64,000 bases of DNA from Mumia sp. Pv4-285 (GTDB lineage: Bacteria > Actinomycetota > Actinomycetes > Propionibacteriales > Nocardioidaceae), in assembly GCF_041320275.1 (NCBI RefSeq), contig NZ_CP162023.1, positions 1,302,001 through 1,366,000 on the forward strand, in the 5' to 3' direction. The first letter of the stretch is position 1. Each line of letters begins with the position of its first letter. The position numbers were made by a program, and so were the translations under genes. Below the pieces are notes generated by a model that had not been told where the DNA came from, made no database searches, and saw nothing but the letters and a program-made list of their open reading frames with translations. This document shows positions 26,147 to 34,494 of the stretch, piece after piece.

Positions 26147-27253
26147 ATGCCAGCAGCGATCGAAGTACGCAAGGTCCCGATCCACTCCGTCGCCGACGCC
26201 AGCGAGCTCGAGAAGCTGATCGACGGCGGCGTGCTCGAGGCCGACCGCGTCATCGCGATCATCGGCAAGACGGAAGGCAACGGTGGCGTCAACGACTACA
26301 CGCGGATCATCGCCGACCGGGCGTTCCGCGAGGTCCTCGTGGCCAAGGGATCGCGCTCGCCCGAGGACGTCGGGCAGGTGCCGATCGTGTGGTCGGGCGG
26401 CACGGACGGGGTGATCAGCCCGCACGCGACGATCTTCGCGACCCTCCCCGACGACGCGGTGGAAGCGACCGACGAGCCGCGTCTGAGCGTCGGCTTCGCG
26501 ATGAGCGACGTGCTGCTCCCGGAAGACATCGGCCGCACTGCCATGGTCGAGAAGGTCGCCGCCGCCGTCGAGGTCGCGATGAAGCGCGCCGGCATCACGG
26601 ACACCGCCGACGTGCACTACGTCCAGACCAAGACGCCGCTGCTGACCATCGACACGATCCGCGACGCCAAGTCGCGCGGCGAGACCGTCTGGACGGAGGA
26701 CACGCTCGCGTCGATGGACCTCTCGAACGGCACGACGGCGCTCGGCATCGCGGTGGCGCTCGGCGAGATCGACATGCCCACCGACGCCGACGTCCTCAAC
26801 GACCGCACGCTGTACTCGTCGGTGGCGTCCTGCTCGTCCGGGGTCGAGCTCGACCGCGCGCAGGTCGTCGTGGTGGGCAACGTCCGCGGCATCGGCGGTC
26901 GCTACCGGATCGGCCACGCCGTGATGGAGGACGCCCTCGACGCCGACGGCATCTGGGACGCGATCCGCTCGGCGGGGCTCGAGCTGCCCGAGCGGCCGCA
27001 CACCAGCGATCTCGACGGACGGCTCGTCAACGTGTTCCTCAAGTGCGAGGCCAGCCAGGACGGTATGGTTCGCGGACGGCGCAATGCGATGCTCGACGAC
27101 TCGGACGTCCACTGGCACCGTCAGATCAAGGCTGCCGTGGGCGGCGTCACCTCCGTGGTGACAGGCGACCCCGCGGTGTTCGTGTCGGTGTCGGCGGCGC
27201 ACCAGGGCCCCGACGGCGGAGGTCCGGTAGCGGCCATCGTCGACGCCGGCTGA
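26147..27253 (+). CDS. Ring-opening amidohydrolase (barbiturase / cyanuric acid hydrolase family)
   Basis: 368 residues, family length. The three-fold repeated fold is visible as three Lys-Ser pairs: Lys41/Ser83 (GKTEGNG, WSGGTDG), Lys162/Ser230-231 (QTKTP, ASCSSG) and Lys299/Ser347-349 ([23 protein letters not shown]). The family opens barbiturate to ureidomalonate or cyanuric acid to carboxybiuret. I favour barbiturase because a nucleobase permease, a molybdenum hydroxylase and PucR are close; sequence alone does not separate the two. An AGAGGAAGG ribosome site precedes the ATG. Probably cotranscribed with arcC. Confidence 0.85.
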   Translation: MPAAIEVRKVPIHSVADASELEKLIDGGVLEADRVIAIIGKTEGNGGVNDYTRIIADRAFREVLVAKGSRSPEDVGQVPIVWSGGTDGVISPHATIFATLPDDAVEATDEPRLSVGFAMSDVLLPEDIGRTAMVEKVAAAVEVAMKRAGITDTADVHYVQTKTPLLTIDTIRDAKSRGETVWTEDTLASMDLSNGTTALGIAVALGEIDMPTDADVLNDRTLYSSVASCSSGVELDRAQVVVVGNVRGIGGRYRIGHAVMEDALDADGIWDAIRSAGLELPERPHTSDLDGRLVNVFLKCEASQDGMVRGRRNAMLDDSDVHWHRQIKAAVGGVTSVVTGDPAVFVSVSAAHQGPDGGGPVAAIVDAG

Positions 27254-27263
27254 AGACGCGGGC

Positions 27264-27291
27264 GGCGTGACCGATGGGGGTGGGTCACGCC
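27264..27291. terminator. Hairpin between convergent genes
   Basis: GGCGTGACC pairs perfectly with GGTCACGCC around a 10-nt loop, ten bases after the amidohydrolase stop. No T-run; likely serves both strands. Confidence 0.5.
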
Positions 27292-27337
27292 GTCCGCCCA
27301 CGTCTGCGACCGTGCCGGCCCACCGTACGACCGGTGC

Positions 27338-28213
27338 TCAGGCGGCCAGGCGCTCCCAGGCCGAGAGCAGGACGGCGACGGTCGCGGCGGGATCGTCCGT
27401 GGCAGGGGAGTGCCCCGTCCCGGGGATGACCGCCGCCTCCGTGCGCAGGCGCCGGGCCATCTGCTCCTGAGCAGCGAACGGCCACGCGTCGTCTCCGCTG
27501 CCGTACGCGACCGCGACCGGCACGTCCGTTGCGGCGAGCGCGTCGACCTGGTCTGGCACGCCGATGAGCTGCTCGGCGATCGCGCACAACGACTCCGGGG
27601 CGCTGGCGAGGAACCGCTTGCGCAGGAACGCACGCACGGGCGGGCGTACGTCGAGGTCGGTGTTCTGAAGCTCGAAGACGGTCTCGAGGCCTTGGCTCGG
27701 GACGGCCTCGATGAACCCGCGCAGCCGACGCAGCGCCGGCTCGGGGTCGTCGGCTGCTGCGACGACGTCGGGGTGCGCGAACCCGGCCGGACCCGAGCAC
27801 AGCAGCGTGAGGCTCCGCCACGCCGACGCGTCGTCGAGCACCGCCTGCTGCGCGACCAGCCCGCCGAACGAGTGCCCCACCAGGTGCGACCGGCCCTGCG
27901 GAGCGAGTGCCTCCTGGAGCGCGAGCGCATCGGCGGCGAGGCCGCGTACGGAGTAGTCGTCGTCCGGCTTGCCGACCGACTCGTACTGGCCGCGCTGGTC
28001 GTACGCGGTCGCGTGCCACCCGGCCCGCGCGAGCAGCGGGAGGATGAACGCGAAGTCCTCCTTGCTGCCCGTGAAGCCGGGGACGAGCAGCACGTGGCCG
28101 CGCCGAGTGGTGCCACCGGGGACGGGCGCGTCCAGGACGGCGAACGCGCCGCGGTCGGTCGACACGACACGAGGCGTCGCGGGTGCGGTGTCCCGCCTGC
28201 TCGAGCTGCTCAT
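27338..28213 (-). CDS. Alpha/beta hydrolase
   Basis: 291 residues. VLLVPGFTGSKEDF (oxyanion region), GHSFGG with nucleophile Ser115, Asp in YGSGDDAWPF (about 235) and His in PGTGHSP (about 266) give a full Ser-Asp-His triad. The substrate is unknown; lipases, esterases and haloperoxidase-like enzymes share this layout. ATG 28213 overlaps the SDR stop (ATGA), and upstream in-frame sequence belongs to the SDR gene in another frame. It is the second gene of a two-gene operon. Confidence 0.82.
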   Translation of the reverse strand: MSSSSRRDTAPATPRVVSTDRGAFAVLDAPVPGGTTRRGHVLLVPGFTGSKEDFAFILPLLARAGWHATAYDQRGQYESVGKPDDDYSVRGLAADALALQEALAPQGRSHLVGHSFGGLVAQQAVLDDASAWRSLTLLCSGPAGFAHPDVVAAADDPEPALRRLRGFIEAVPSQGLETVFELQNTDLDVRPPVRAFLRKRFLASAPESLCAIAEQLIGVPDQVDALAATDVPVAVAYGSGDDAWPFAAQEQMARRLRTEAAVIPGTGHSPATDDPAATVAVLLSAWERLAA

Positions 28214-28968
28214 TCGGCGATCTTCCTGCCCTTCTTGGCGACGGCGGCGACCAGACCGGCCGGCGCGTACCTGGCGAACGTCCCGAGCACCTTGTAGCGC
28301 AGCGTCGGGATCGAGATCGGCTTGCCCTTCGCGAGATCGGCGAGGGCGCCGCGGACCTGCTGGTTGGTGCTCGTCCACATCCAGCCGGGGACGTCGCTCG
28401 GGTCGACGCCCATCCGCTGGTGGAACTCCGTACGGACGAAGCCCGGGCACAGGACGGTCGTGACCACACCCTCACGCGCGTACTGGATGTTCATCCACTG
28501 GCTGAGGTTGACGATCCACGCCTTGTGGGCGGAGTAGGTGCCGCGCGGGGTGAACGCGGCGATGCTCGCGACGTTGAGGATCTGGCCAGAACGGCGCGGC
28601 CGCATCACCTCGAGCGCGGCGGCCATCAGGTCCATCGGCGCCTTGACCATGAGGTCGAGCTGGGCGTCCTCGGCAGCGACGTCGGTGTCGCCGAAGAACT
28701 TGCCGATCGAGGACCCGGCATTGTTGACGAGCAGGTCGATGCGCAGCTCGCAGATGGAGGCGGTGACGCGGGCGACGCCGTCGCGGGTCGCCAGGTCCGC
28801 CGGGACGACGTGGACCGTACGCCCGGCCGCGCGCAGCTCGTCGGCGAGCGCGCCGAGCCGGTCGACGTCGCGGGCGACCAGCACCAGGTCGTCGCCCCGC
28901 CGGGCGAGCTCGCGGGCGAAGGCGAGGCCGATCCCGGACGTGGCGCCGGTCACGAGTGCCAGAGACAT
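28210..28968 (-). CDS. Short-chain dehydrogenase/reductase
   Basis: 252 residues. The dinucleotide loop TGATSGIG (7-14), NNAG (82-85), Ser135 and the catalytic YSAHK (Tyr145, Lys149) define a classical SDR. VARD after the second strand suggests NADP preference, weakly. Relatives with this C-terminus act on ketones or long-chain acyl alcohols. ATG 28968 has a GAGG ribosome site. It is cotranscribed with the following hydrolase and divergent from the ParA-like gene. Confidence 0.82.
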   Translation of the reverse strand: MSLALVTGATSGIGLAFARELARRGDDLVLVARDVDRLGALADELRAAGRTVHVVPADLATRDGVARVTASICELRIDLLVNNAGSSIGKFFGDTDVAAEDAQLDLMVKAPMDLMAAALEVMRPRRSGQILNVASIAAFTPRGTYSAHKAWIVNLSQWMNIQYAREGVVTTVLCPGFVRTEFHQRMGVDPSDVPGWMWTSTNQQVRGALADLAKGKPISIPTLRYKVLGTFARYAPAGLVAAVAKKGRKIAE

Positions 28969-28994
28969 GGGCAGATCCTCGCAGATCGTGAAGA

Positions 28995-29792
28995 ATGGCC
29001 GCTGTGACCCCTCGCACCGCGGAGACCCGGAGCGGCCCGCGCGTGCTCGCCGTCGCCAACCAGAAGGGCGGCGTCGCAAAGACGACGACGGTCGCGTCCC
29101 TCGGTGTCGCCATGGCGCAGCGGGGCCAGCACGTGCTCCTGGTCGACCTGGACCCGCAGGCGAGCCTCACGTTCTCGCTCGGCGTCGACCCCGAGGAGCT
29201 GGAGCTCTCCGTGCGCGACGTGCTCGTGGGCGGCTCGAGCGTGCAGGACGCCGTCCTGGTGACCGACGAGGCCGTGCACCTGCTCCCGTCGACGATCGAG
29301 CTCGCGCAGGCCGAGGAGACGCTCGCGTCGATGACCGGACGCGAGCAGCGTCTGCGCGTGGCGCTCGAGCAGGTCGCGGACGACTACGACTGGATCCTGC
29401 TCGACTGCCCGCCGTCGCTCGGCGTGCTGACGGCCGCCGCGCTGACGGCGGCCACCGACCTGCTCATCCCGCTGCAGTGCGAGACGCTCGCGCACCGCGG
29501 CGTCGGCCAGCTCCTCGACACGGTGCACGACGTCCGCTCCTTCACCAACCCCGACCTGCACGTGATCGGCGTGCTGCCGACGGCGTACGACGGGCGCACG
29601 CGGCACGCCCGCGCGGTGCTCGAGGCGATCACCGAGACGTACGCGCTCGAGGTCGTCGAGCCGCCCATCCCGCGCACCGTACGGTTCGCCGAGGCACCCG
29701 CCTACGGACGCTCGATCCTGCAGACGGCGGCGACCCACCGAGGCGCTCTCGCGTACCGCGAGGTCGCCGACCGGCTCCTCGTCGGCACGTGA
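28995..29792 (+). CDS. ParA/Soj-family ATPase
   Basis: 265 residues. The deviant Walker A box NQKGGVAKTT (22-31, signature Lys24 and Lys29), the DLDPQASLT segment and the Walker B DWILLDCPP are intact. No parB lies next to it, so it is probably not the chromosome-partition pair but an orphan ParA-like ATPase that positions some other cargo. A GTG nine bases downstream (29004) is an alternative start with a better-placed AAGAAT hexamer. Divergent from the SDR gene. Confidence 0.85.
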   Translation: MAAVTPRTAETRSGPRVLAVANQKGGVAKTTTVASLGVAMAQRGQHVLLVDLDPQASLTFSLGVDPEELELSVRDVLVGGSSVQDAVLVTDEAVHLLPSTIELAQAEETLASMTGREQRLRVALEQVADDYDWILLDCPPSLGVLTAAALTAATDLLIPLQCETLAHRGVGQLLDTVHDVRSFTNPDLHVIGVLPTAYDGRTRHARAVLEAITETYALEVVEPPIPRTVRFAEAPAYGRSILQTAATHRGALAYREVADRLLVGT

Positions 29793-29828
29793 CTGTGGGC
29801 GGACGTTCCGCGCGGCGCGCGTGCCGCG

Positions 29829-29834
29829 TACGCT
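29829..29834 (+). promoter_or_regulatory. -10-like hexamer of the L,D-transpeptidase-like gene
   Basis: TACGCT, six bases, GTG 29841. Confidence 0.6.
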
Positions 29835-29840
29835 GACCCC

Positions 29841-30593
29841 GTGAGCCCCCGCGATCGACGTCCGGACGCATCGCGCGGACGTCATTCTGCGGCTCGCTCC
29901 CGACCGCGACGCTGGCGGGTCCTCGTCGCGACGACCATGGTCTGCGGCATCGGCGCCACCGGGTTCGTGCTGCGCGAGGACCTCGCCCCGGCGATGCCCT
30001 TCGAGACGGCGATGGAGCCGGCCGCAGCGGCCACGCACGGCGATCCTCCACCGGTCGGTTTCTACCCGCCCGAGGCGCCGGCGGTGACCGACGCGCAGGT
30101 CCTCCCGTCCGACACGTCGCGCAGCGGCACGCGGCCGTCGGCACCCGTGCCGGACGACTCCTCGCGATCGCTGCGCACGGCGCAGGCGCCGCTCCCGGCG
30201 AGGTCCGGCAAGGGTCGCCGGATCGTGTTCTCGATGAGCGAGCAACGGGTGTGGCTGGTCCGCAAGGACGGCACGGTCACCCGGACCTACCTCGGCTCGG
30301 GGAGCAAGACCGACAACCTCGACCCGGGCTCGTACGAGGTCTACTCGCGCTCGCGGCACGCCACCTCGTACGACCTCGGCAGCACGATGGAGTACTTCGT
30401 CCGGTTCACCCAGGGGGCGAACGCCCCCATCGGGTTCCACACCATCCCGGTCGACGACGCCGGCGAGCCGCTGCAGACCCGGGCCCAGCTCGGCACGCCG
30501 CTCTCGTCGGGGTGCATCCGCCAGCGGTCCGCCGACGCGATCGCCCTGTGGGGGTTCGCGCCGATCGGCACGAAGGTCGTCGTCGTCGCCTGA
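29841..30593 (+). CDS. YkuD-type L,D-transpeptidase-like protein, membrane anchored
   Basis: 250 residues: Arg-rich cytoplasmic start, one transmembrane helix (about 26-44), a Pro/Ser-rich linker (about 60-122) and a YkuD-like catalytic domain (about 126-250). The catalytic region has His200 (IGFHTIP) and Cys225 in LSSGCIRQ. Most YkuD enzymes read SHGCxR; here the residue two before Cys is Ser and not His, so activity or substrate may differ. Expected role is peptidoglycan 3-3 cross-linking or protein attachment outside the membrane. Confidence 0.75.
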   Translation: MSPRDRRPDASRGRHSAARSRPRRWRVLVATTMVCGIGATGFVLREDLAPAMPFETAMEPAAAATHGDPPPVGFYPPEAPAVTDAQVLPSDTSRSGTRPSAPVPDDSSRSLRTAQAPLPARSGKGRRIVFSMSEQRVWLVRKDGTVTRTYLGSGSKTDNLDPGSYEVYSRSRHATSYDLGSTMEYFVRFTQGANAPIGFHTIPVDDAGEPLQTRAQLGTPLSSGCIRQRSADAIALWGFAPIGTKVVVVA

Positions 30594-30631
30594 CGGCCTG
30601 CCTCCGTCGACCCACCCGTCGAGGCCCCACC

Positions 30632-30679
30632 GAAGAAGCAAGGCCCCACCGCACGTGTGCGGTGGGGCCTGACTTCTTC
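30632..30679. terminator. Strong bidirectional hairpin
   Basis: A perfect 14-bp GC-rich stem (30641-30654 with 30657-30670) is extended by GAAGAAG/CTTCTTC outer arms (30632-30638, 30673-30679). It sits midway between the convergent transpeptidase and RNA helicase genes. Confidence 0.75.
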
Positions 30680-30712
30680 AGTGGGCCCGACGCAGAAGTC
30701 GGACCCGAGCGG

Positions 30713-32284
30713 CTACTCGGCGGGCGCCGGGGCGCTGTCGGTCGACGCGGCCGACTCGCCGGACGAACCCGACGGACGACGGCGGCGACGGCGACGACGC
30801 GGCGCGCCTTCGGCAGCGGCAGCCCCGTCCTCGACGGGAGCAGCCGACGTCGACGGGGTCTCGGCCGACGGAGCGCTCGAGGAGTCCTCGGCGCCCTCGA
30901 CGACCGGCTGCCCGCCACGCGTACGGCGACGGTTGCGGTTGCGCGACGAACGGTCGCCGCCCTCGCGACGGTCGCCCTCGCGACGGTCGCCCTCGCGACG
31001 GTCGCCCTCGCGACGGTCGCCTCCACGCTCGCTGCCGCGCGAACGCTCGGCCTTCGGCGCGGCGGGCGCAGCCGGCACGAGACGGCCGGTGACGTCGCTC
31101 GGGATGCCGAGGTCGTGGAAGAAGTGCTCCGAGGTCGAGTACGTCTCCAGCGGCTCGTCGAACGGCAGGTCGAGGTCGCGGTTGATCGTCTTCCACCGTG
31201 CGACGTCGGCCCAGTCGACCAGCGTGATCGCGTTGCCGCTCTTGCCGGCACGCCCCGTCCGTCCGATCCGGTGGACGTACGTGCTCGAGTCCTCCGGGCA
31301 GCTGTAGTTGACGACGTGCGTCACGTCGGCGACGTCGATGCCACGGGCGGCGACGTCGGTCGCGACGAGCGCGTCGACCTTGCCCTCGCGGAACCGCGCC
31401 ATCGCCTTCTCGCGGGCGACCTGCGCCATGTCACCGTGCAGCGGCGCGGCGTTGAAGCCCCGCTCGGCGAGGTCGTCGGCGAGACGCTGCGCCGCGCGCT
31501 TGGTGCGCGTGAACACGACGACCCGACCGAAGTCGTCGGCCTGCATGATGCGGGCGACGATCTCGGGCTTGTCCAGGTCGTGCGCCTGGTAGACGAACTG
31601 CGCGGTCGCCGGCACCATCGCGGAGTCCGCGCTGGACTCCGCACGGATGTTGACCGGGTGCCGCATGTGCACGCGGGCGAGGGAGACGATGGCGCCCGGC
31701 ATCGTGGCCGAGAACAGCATCGTCTGACGCAGCTCGGGCGTGCGCGAGATGAGGGCCTCGACGTCGGGGAGGAACCCGAGGTCGAGCATCTCGTCGGCCT
31801 CGTCGAGGACGAGCGCCTTGACGTGCGACAGGTCGAGCGCCCGGCGCTTGGCCAGGTCGAGGAGACGTCCGGGCGTACCGATGACGATCTCGACACCGGT
31901 CTCGAGCGCCTCGAGCTGCGGCTCGTACGGGACACCGCCGTAGACGGTGAGGACTCGCGTGCCGCGCTTGGACGACGCCGCGGAGACGTCAGCCGAGACC
32001 TGGAGCGCCAGCTCACGGGTCGGCGCGATGATCAGCGCCTGCGGCTTGCCGGGTGCGCTCAACATCTCGAACTCGGGGTCGTGCGGCGCGATCGAGCGTT
32101 GCACGAGAGGGATGGCGAAGGCCAGCGTCTTGCCCGTACCCGTACGGGCTTGTCCGATCAGGTCGTTGCCCATCAGAGCGATGGGGAGCGTCATCTCCTG
32201 GATCGGGAATGCGTCGGTGATGCCCTGGTCCTCCAGGGCTTCGGCGATCTCGGGGAGAACGCCCAGGTCTTTGAACGTGGTCAG
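30713..32284 (-). CDS. DEAD-box RNA helicase (RhlE-type), probable CTG start
   Basis: About 523 residues. Motif I ARTGTGKT (Lys52), DEAD (about 160), SAT in LFSATMP and HRIGRTGRAG (about 341) are all present. The Q-motif FKDLGVLPEIAEALEDQGIT then DAFPIQE (4-30) is coded upstream of the first ATG (32194), but no ATG, GTG or TTG lies between it and the preceding in-frame stop. CTG at 32284 reads (L/M)TTFKDLG, the usual N-terminus with M replaced. The C-terminal tail is basic with four GDRRE repeats. It should remodel RNA and matches the rhlE position (Rv3211) in mycobacterial gene order. Confidence 0.85.
   Translation of the reverse strand: MTTFKDLGVLPEIAEALEDQGITDAFPIQEMTLPIALMGNDLIGQARTGTGKTLAFAIPLVQRSIAPHDPEFEMLSAPGKPQALIIAPTRELALQVSADVSAASSKRGTRVLTVYGGVPYEPQLEALETGVEIVIGTPGRLLDLAKRRALDLSHVKALVLDEADEMLDLGFLPDVEALISRTPELRQTMLFSATMPGAIVSLARVHMRHPVNIRAESSADSAMVPATAQFVYQAHDLDKPEIVARIMQADDFGRVVVFTRTKRAAQRLADDLAERGFNAAPLHGDMAQVAREKAMARFREGKVDALVATDVAARGIDVADVTHVVNYSCPEDSSTYVHRIGRTGRAGKSGNAITLVDWADVARWKTINRDLDLPFDEPLETYSTSEHFFHDLGIPSDVTGRLVPAAPAAPKAERSRGSERGGDRREGDRREGDRREGDRREGGDRSSRNRNRRRTRGGQPVVEGAEDSSSAPSAETPSTSAAPVEDGAAAAEGAPRRRRRRRRPSGSSGESAASTDSAPAPAE
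30962..31021 (-). repeat. Four 15-bp tandem repeats in the helicase tail
   Basis: The unit CTCGCGACGGTCGCC occurs four times without change, encoding (GDRRE)4 in the RNA-binding C-terminal extension. In-frame copy-number change is likely between strains. Confidence 0.85.
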
Positions 32285-32504
32285 GGGTCTACTCGTTTTC
32301 TCGTCGTTCGTGCCGCGCGTCTTGGGCGGCTTGGTCTCCTGTGGTCGTACGCGGCGGCGCGTCGGGAGGTCCCGGCGTACCGCTCAGCAGCGACCGCGCG
32401 GCCCGGCGACCGTGGTCCGAGAGTGCACTCGATCCACGCCTGGGCACTACCACTCTATCCCGGTGCCCCGAAGGGACGGGGCAGGCGACACCCTCGGAGG
32501 TCGA

Positions 32505-32510
32505 TACCCT
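32505..32510 (+). promoter_or_regulatory. -10-like hexamer of the ferritin-like gene
   Basis: TACCCT, six bases, ATG 32517. It selects this start among several in-frame upstream codons. Confidence 0.6.
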
Positions 32511-32516
32511 TCGTCC

Positions 32517-33224
32517 ATGGCCGAATCGACGTCCGCTCCTGACACGCCCGCCGCCTTCGAGGATCCGCTCTACCGGAAGGGTGTGATCGAGCTCCTCGGC
32601 GTCATCGCGTACGGCGAGCTGTCTGCGTTCGAGCGTCTCGCCGAGGACGCCAAGCTGGCCCCGACGCTGCGCGACAAGGCCGAGCTCGCGCAGATGGCGC
32701 AGGCGGAGCTGGGCCACTTCTTCGGCCTGCGCGACCGCCTCGAGACCCTCGGGGTCGAGCCGTACGCGGCGATGGAGCCGTTCGAGGAGTCCTTCACGCG
32801 GTTCCACGTCCAGACCGCTCCGTCGGACTGGCTGGAGGGTCTGGTGAAGGCGTTCGTCGGCGACGGGCTGGCGGCCGACTTCTACCGTGAGATCGCGGCG
32901 TACCTCGACGTCGACACCCGCGCCCTCGTGCTCGAGAGCCTGGACGGCACGGGCAACTCGGCGTTCGTCGTGACCCGGGTCCGGGAGGCGATCGCGGCAG
33001 ACCCGACGATCGCGGGGCGCCTCGCGCTGTGGGGGCGTCGCCTGATGGGCGAGGCGCTGAGCCAGGCGCAGCTGGTGGCCGCCGAGCACGACGGGCTCAC
33101 CACGGTGCTGGTGGGGGGCGCCGACCGGGCGGGCGGGATGGACCTCGCTGCGATCGGGCGGATGTTCGCGCGGATGACGGAGAACCACGCGGGACGGATG
33201 GCCGAGCTCGGACTCGATTCCTGA
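32517..33224 (+). CDS. Ferritin-like-fold protein (Rv3210c-like)
   Basis: 235 residues, mostly helical. Glu and His positions in YGELSAFERL, AELGHFFGLRDRL, LVAAEHDGL and MTENHAGRM fit a four-helix di-iron ferritin-like fold related to MiaE-type proteins, as annotated for its actinobacterial relatives. Catalytic activity is unproven. It lies divergently next to the RNA helicase as in mycobacteria, which supports orthology. No operon partner on this strand; the next gene is convergent. Confidence 0.75.
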   Translation: MAESTSAPDTPAAFEDPLYRKGVIELLGVIAYGELSAFERLAEDAKLAPTLRDKAELAQMAQAELGHFFGLRDRLETLGVEPYAAMEPFEESFTRFHVQTAPSDWLEGLVKAFVGDGLAADFYREIAAYLDVDTRALVLESLDGTGNSAFVVTRVREAIAADPTIAGRLALWGRRLMGEALSQAQLVAAEHDGLTTVLVGGADRAGGMDLAAIGRMFARMTENHAGRMAELGLDS

Positions 33225-33246
33225 GCCCGGCCCCCGTCGTACCGGG

Positions 33247-33471
33247 CTAGGACTCCCCGAAGCCGACCCGTCGGCCGCCCTCGCCGGAGAACTCGAGGTA
33301 GTTGATCTTGTCCACCGGGATCACGACGCTGCGGCCGCGCTCGTCGGAGAGGGCCAGCAGCCCGTCACCGGATCCGGCCTCCTTGAACGCTCCCAGGATC
33401 GCGTCCTTGCTGTCCGAGGTCTCCAGCGACAGCTCGCGCGGGCTGTGCTGGATGCCGATCCGTACCTCCAC
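33247..33471 (-). CDS. DUF3107 protein (TB9.4-like)
   Basis: 74 residues, complete. MEVRIGIQHSPRELSLET and IPVDKINYLEFSGE are the conserved ends of this small actinobacterial family (Rv3208A). Function is unknown. GTG 33471 has a GAGAGG ribosome site. It follows the TetR gene by 131 bases on the same strand, the conserved order. Confidence 0.85.
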   Translation of the reverse strand: MEVRIGIQHSPRELSLETSDSKDAILGAFKEAGSGDGLLALSDERGRSVVIPVDKINYLEFSGEGGRRVGFGES

Positions 33472-33602
33472 GTCGTGGCCTCTCTTCTCGTCTCACAGGT
33501 GCCTGCCGCCTGCGAGGGCTGCAGGCAGGTTCACGCTATCTCGCCGCCGTCGTCCGGCTCGCACGCGTTCGCTTCCCGCGTACGCGGCGCCGCCCGGCGT
33601 GG

Positions 33603-34244
33603 TCAGTCGGCTTCGGGCTCGTCGGTCCGCGGGAAGCCGCCGATGCCGCGCCACGAGAGCATGCTCACCATCGCGACGGCCTCTTCCTTGGTCATCGCCG
33701 AGCCCTGGTCGAGCCAGTAGCGGGCGCTGACGTGCGCCATGCCGACGAGGCTCATCGCGAGGAGCTCGGCGGCCACTTCGGGGAGGGCGGTGTCCTCGTG
33801 GATGACCACGGCGATCGCCGAGGCGGTCTCGCTGTTGACGCGGTCGACGCGGCGGCGTACCTCGGGGTCGTTCGTGATGTCCGACTCGAAGACCAGCCGG
33901 AACGCAGCCTGGTCGCTCGCCACGTAGCTGTAGAAGACGTCGATCGTCGCCTGCACCCGCGCCTTGTTGTCGTCGGTCGAGGCGAGCGCCTCGCGCACCG
34001 CCTCCACGACGGTGTCGCACGCGGTGTCGAGCAGCGCGAGGTAGAGCTCGAGCTTGCCCGGGAAGTGCTGGTAGAGGACCGGCTTGCTCACTCCGGCACG
34101 CTCGGCGATGTCGTCCATCGCCGCCGCGTGGTAGCCGTTGTCGACGAAGATCTCGCGGGCGGCCTCGAGGAGCTGGGCTCGCCGGGCGCTGCGAGGAAGA
34201 CGGCCGCCGCGAGGGCGGGGGGCAGTCGTAGTGGTCTCGGTCAC
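33603..34244 (-). CDS. TetR-family regulator, FasR-like (Rv3208 position)
   Basis: 213 residues. The helix-turn-helix AREIFVDNGYHAAAMDDIAE, then RAGVSKPVLYQHF, is strongly conserved. In mycobacteria the TetR protein at this place (next to DUF3107) is FasR, an activator of fatty-acid synthase genes that senses long acyl-CoA; the C-terminal domain (about 80-200) here is compatible in length. Assignment as FasR rests on gene order. The start is GTG with a TACGAT hexamer (34252-34257) seven bases upstream. Confidence 0.82.
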   Translation of the reverse strand: MTETTTTAPRPRGGRLPRSARRAQLLEAAREIFVDNGYHAAAMDDIAERAGVSKPVLYQHFPGKLELYLALLDTACDTVVEAVREALASTDDNKARVQATIDVFYSYVASDQAAFRLVFESDITNDPEVRRRVDRVNSETASAIAVVIHEDTALPEVAAELLAMSLVGMAHVSARYWLDQGSAMTKEEAVAMVSMLSWRGIGGFPRTDEPEAD

Positions 34245-34251
34245 GTGGGCG

Positions 34252-34278
34252 ATCGTATCTCGCTCCTACTGACGGGTA
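34252..34278 (-). promoter_or_regulatory. Promoter and possible autoregulatory site of the FasR-like gene
   Basis: Minus-strand TACGAT at 34252-34257 is followed seven bases later by the GTG. Just upstream, TACTGACGGGTA (34267-34278) is a weak inverted repeat that could be the repressor's own site. Confidence 0.4.
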
Positions 34279-34494
34279 CGCGCGGCGCGTCGGTCAAACC
34301 GGGGCGTACCGGTCTCACCGCCCGTCCTGGCGCCGGGGTCCGGAGAGTAAGACGGGTGTCCGGTGGGCGGGACGATCGAGGCATCATGGAGGGACGCCGG
34401 TCGCGGGAACACCGCGCCGTCGCACGGTGTTGACGACACCAGCGGGGCTCGTTCCCCGTACACCTGAACGCAACGCACCGACCGAGGAGACGTC

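Noticed and set aside
28995-29792. ParA-like gene considered as part of a plasmid or chromosome partition locus
   Set aside because: No parB gene or parS-like repeats adjacent, and the surroundings are chromosomal housekeeping genes.
30251-32542. A 763-codon plus-strand frame antisense to the RNA helicase
   Set aside because: The minus strand carries the full helicase motif set; the plus product has no domain and runs through the hairpin region.
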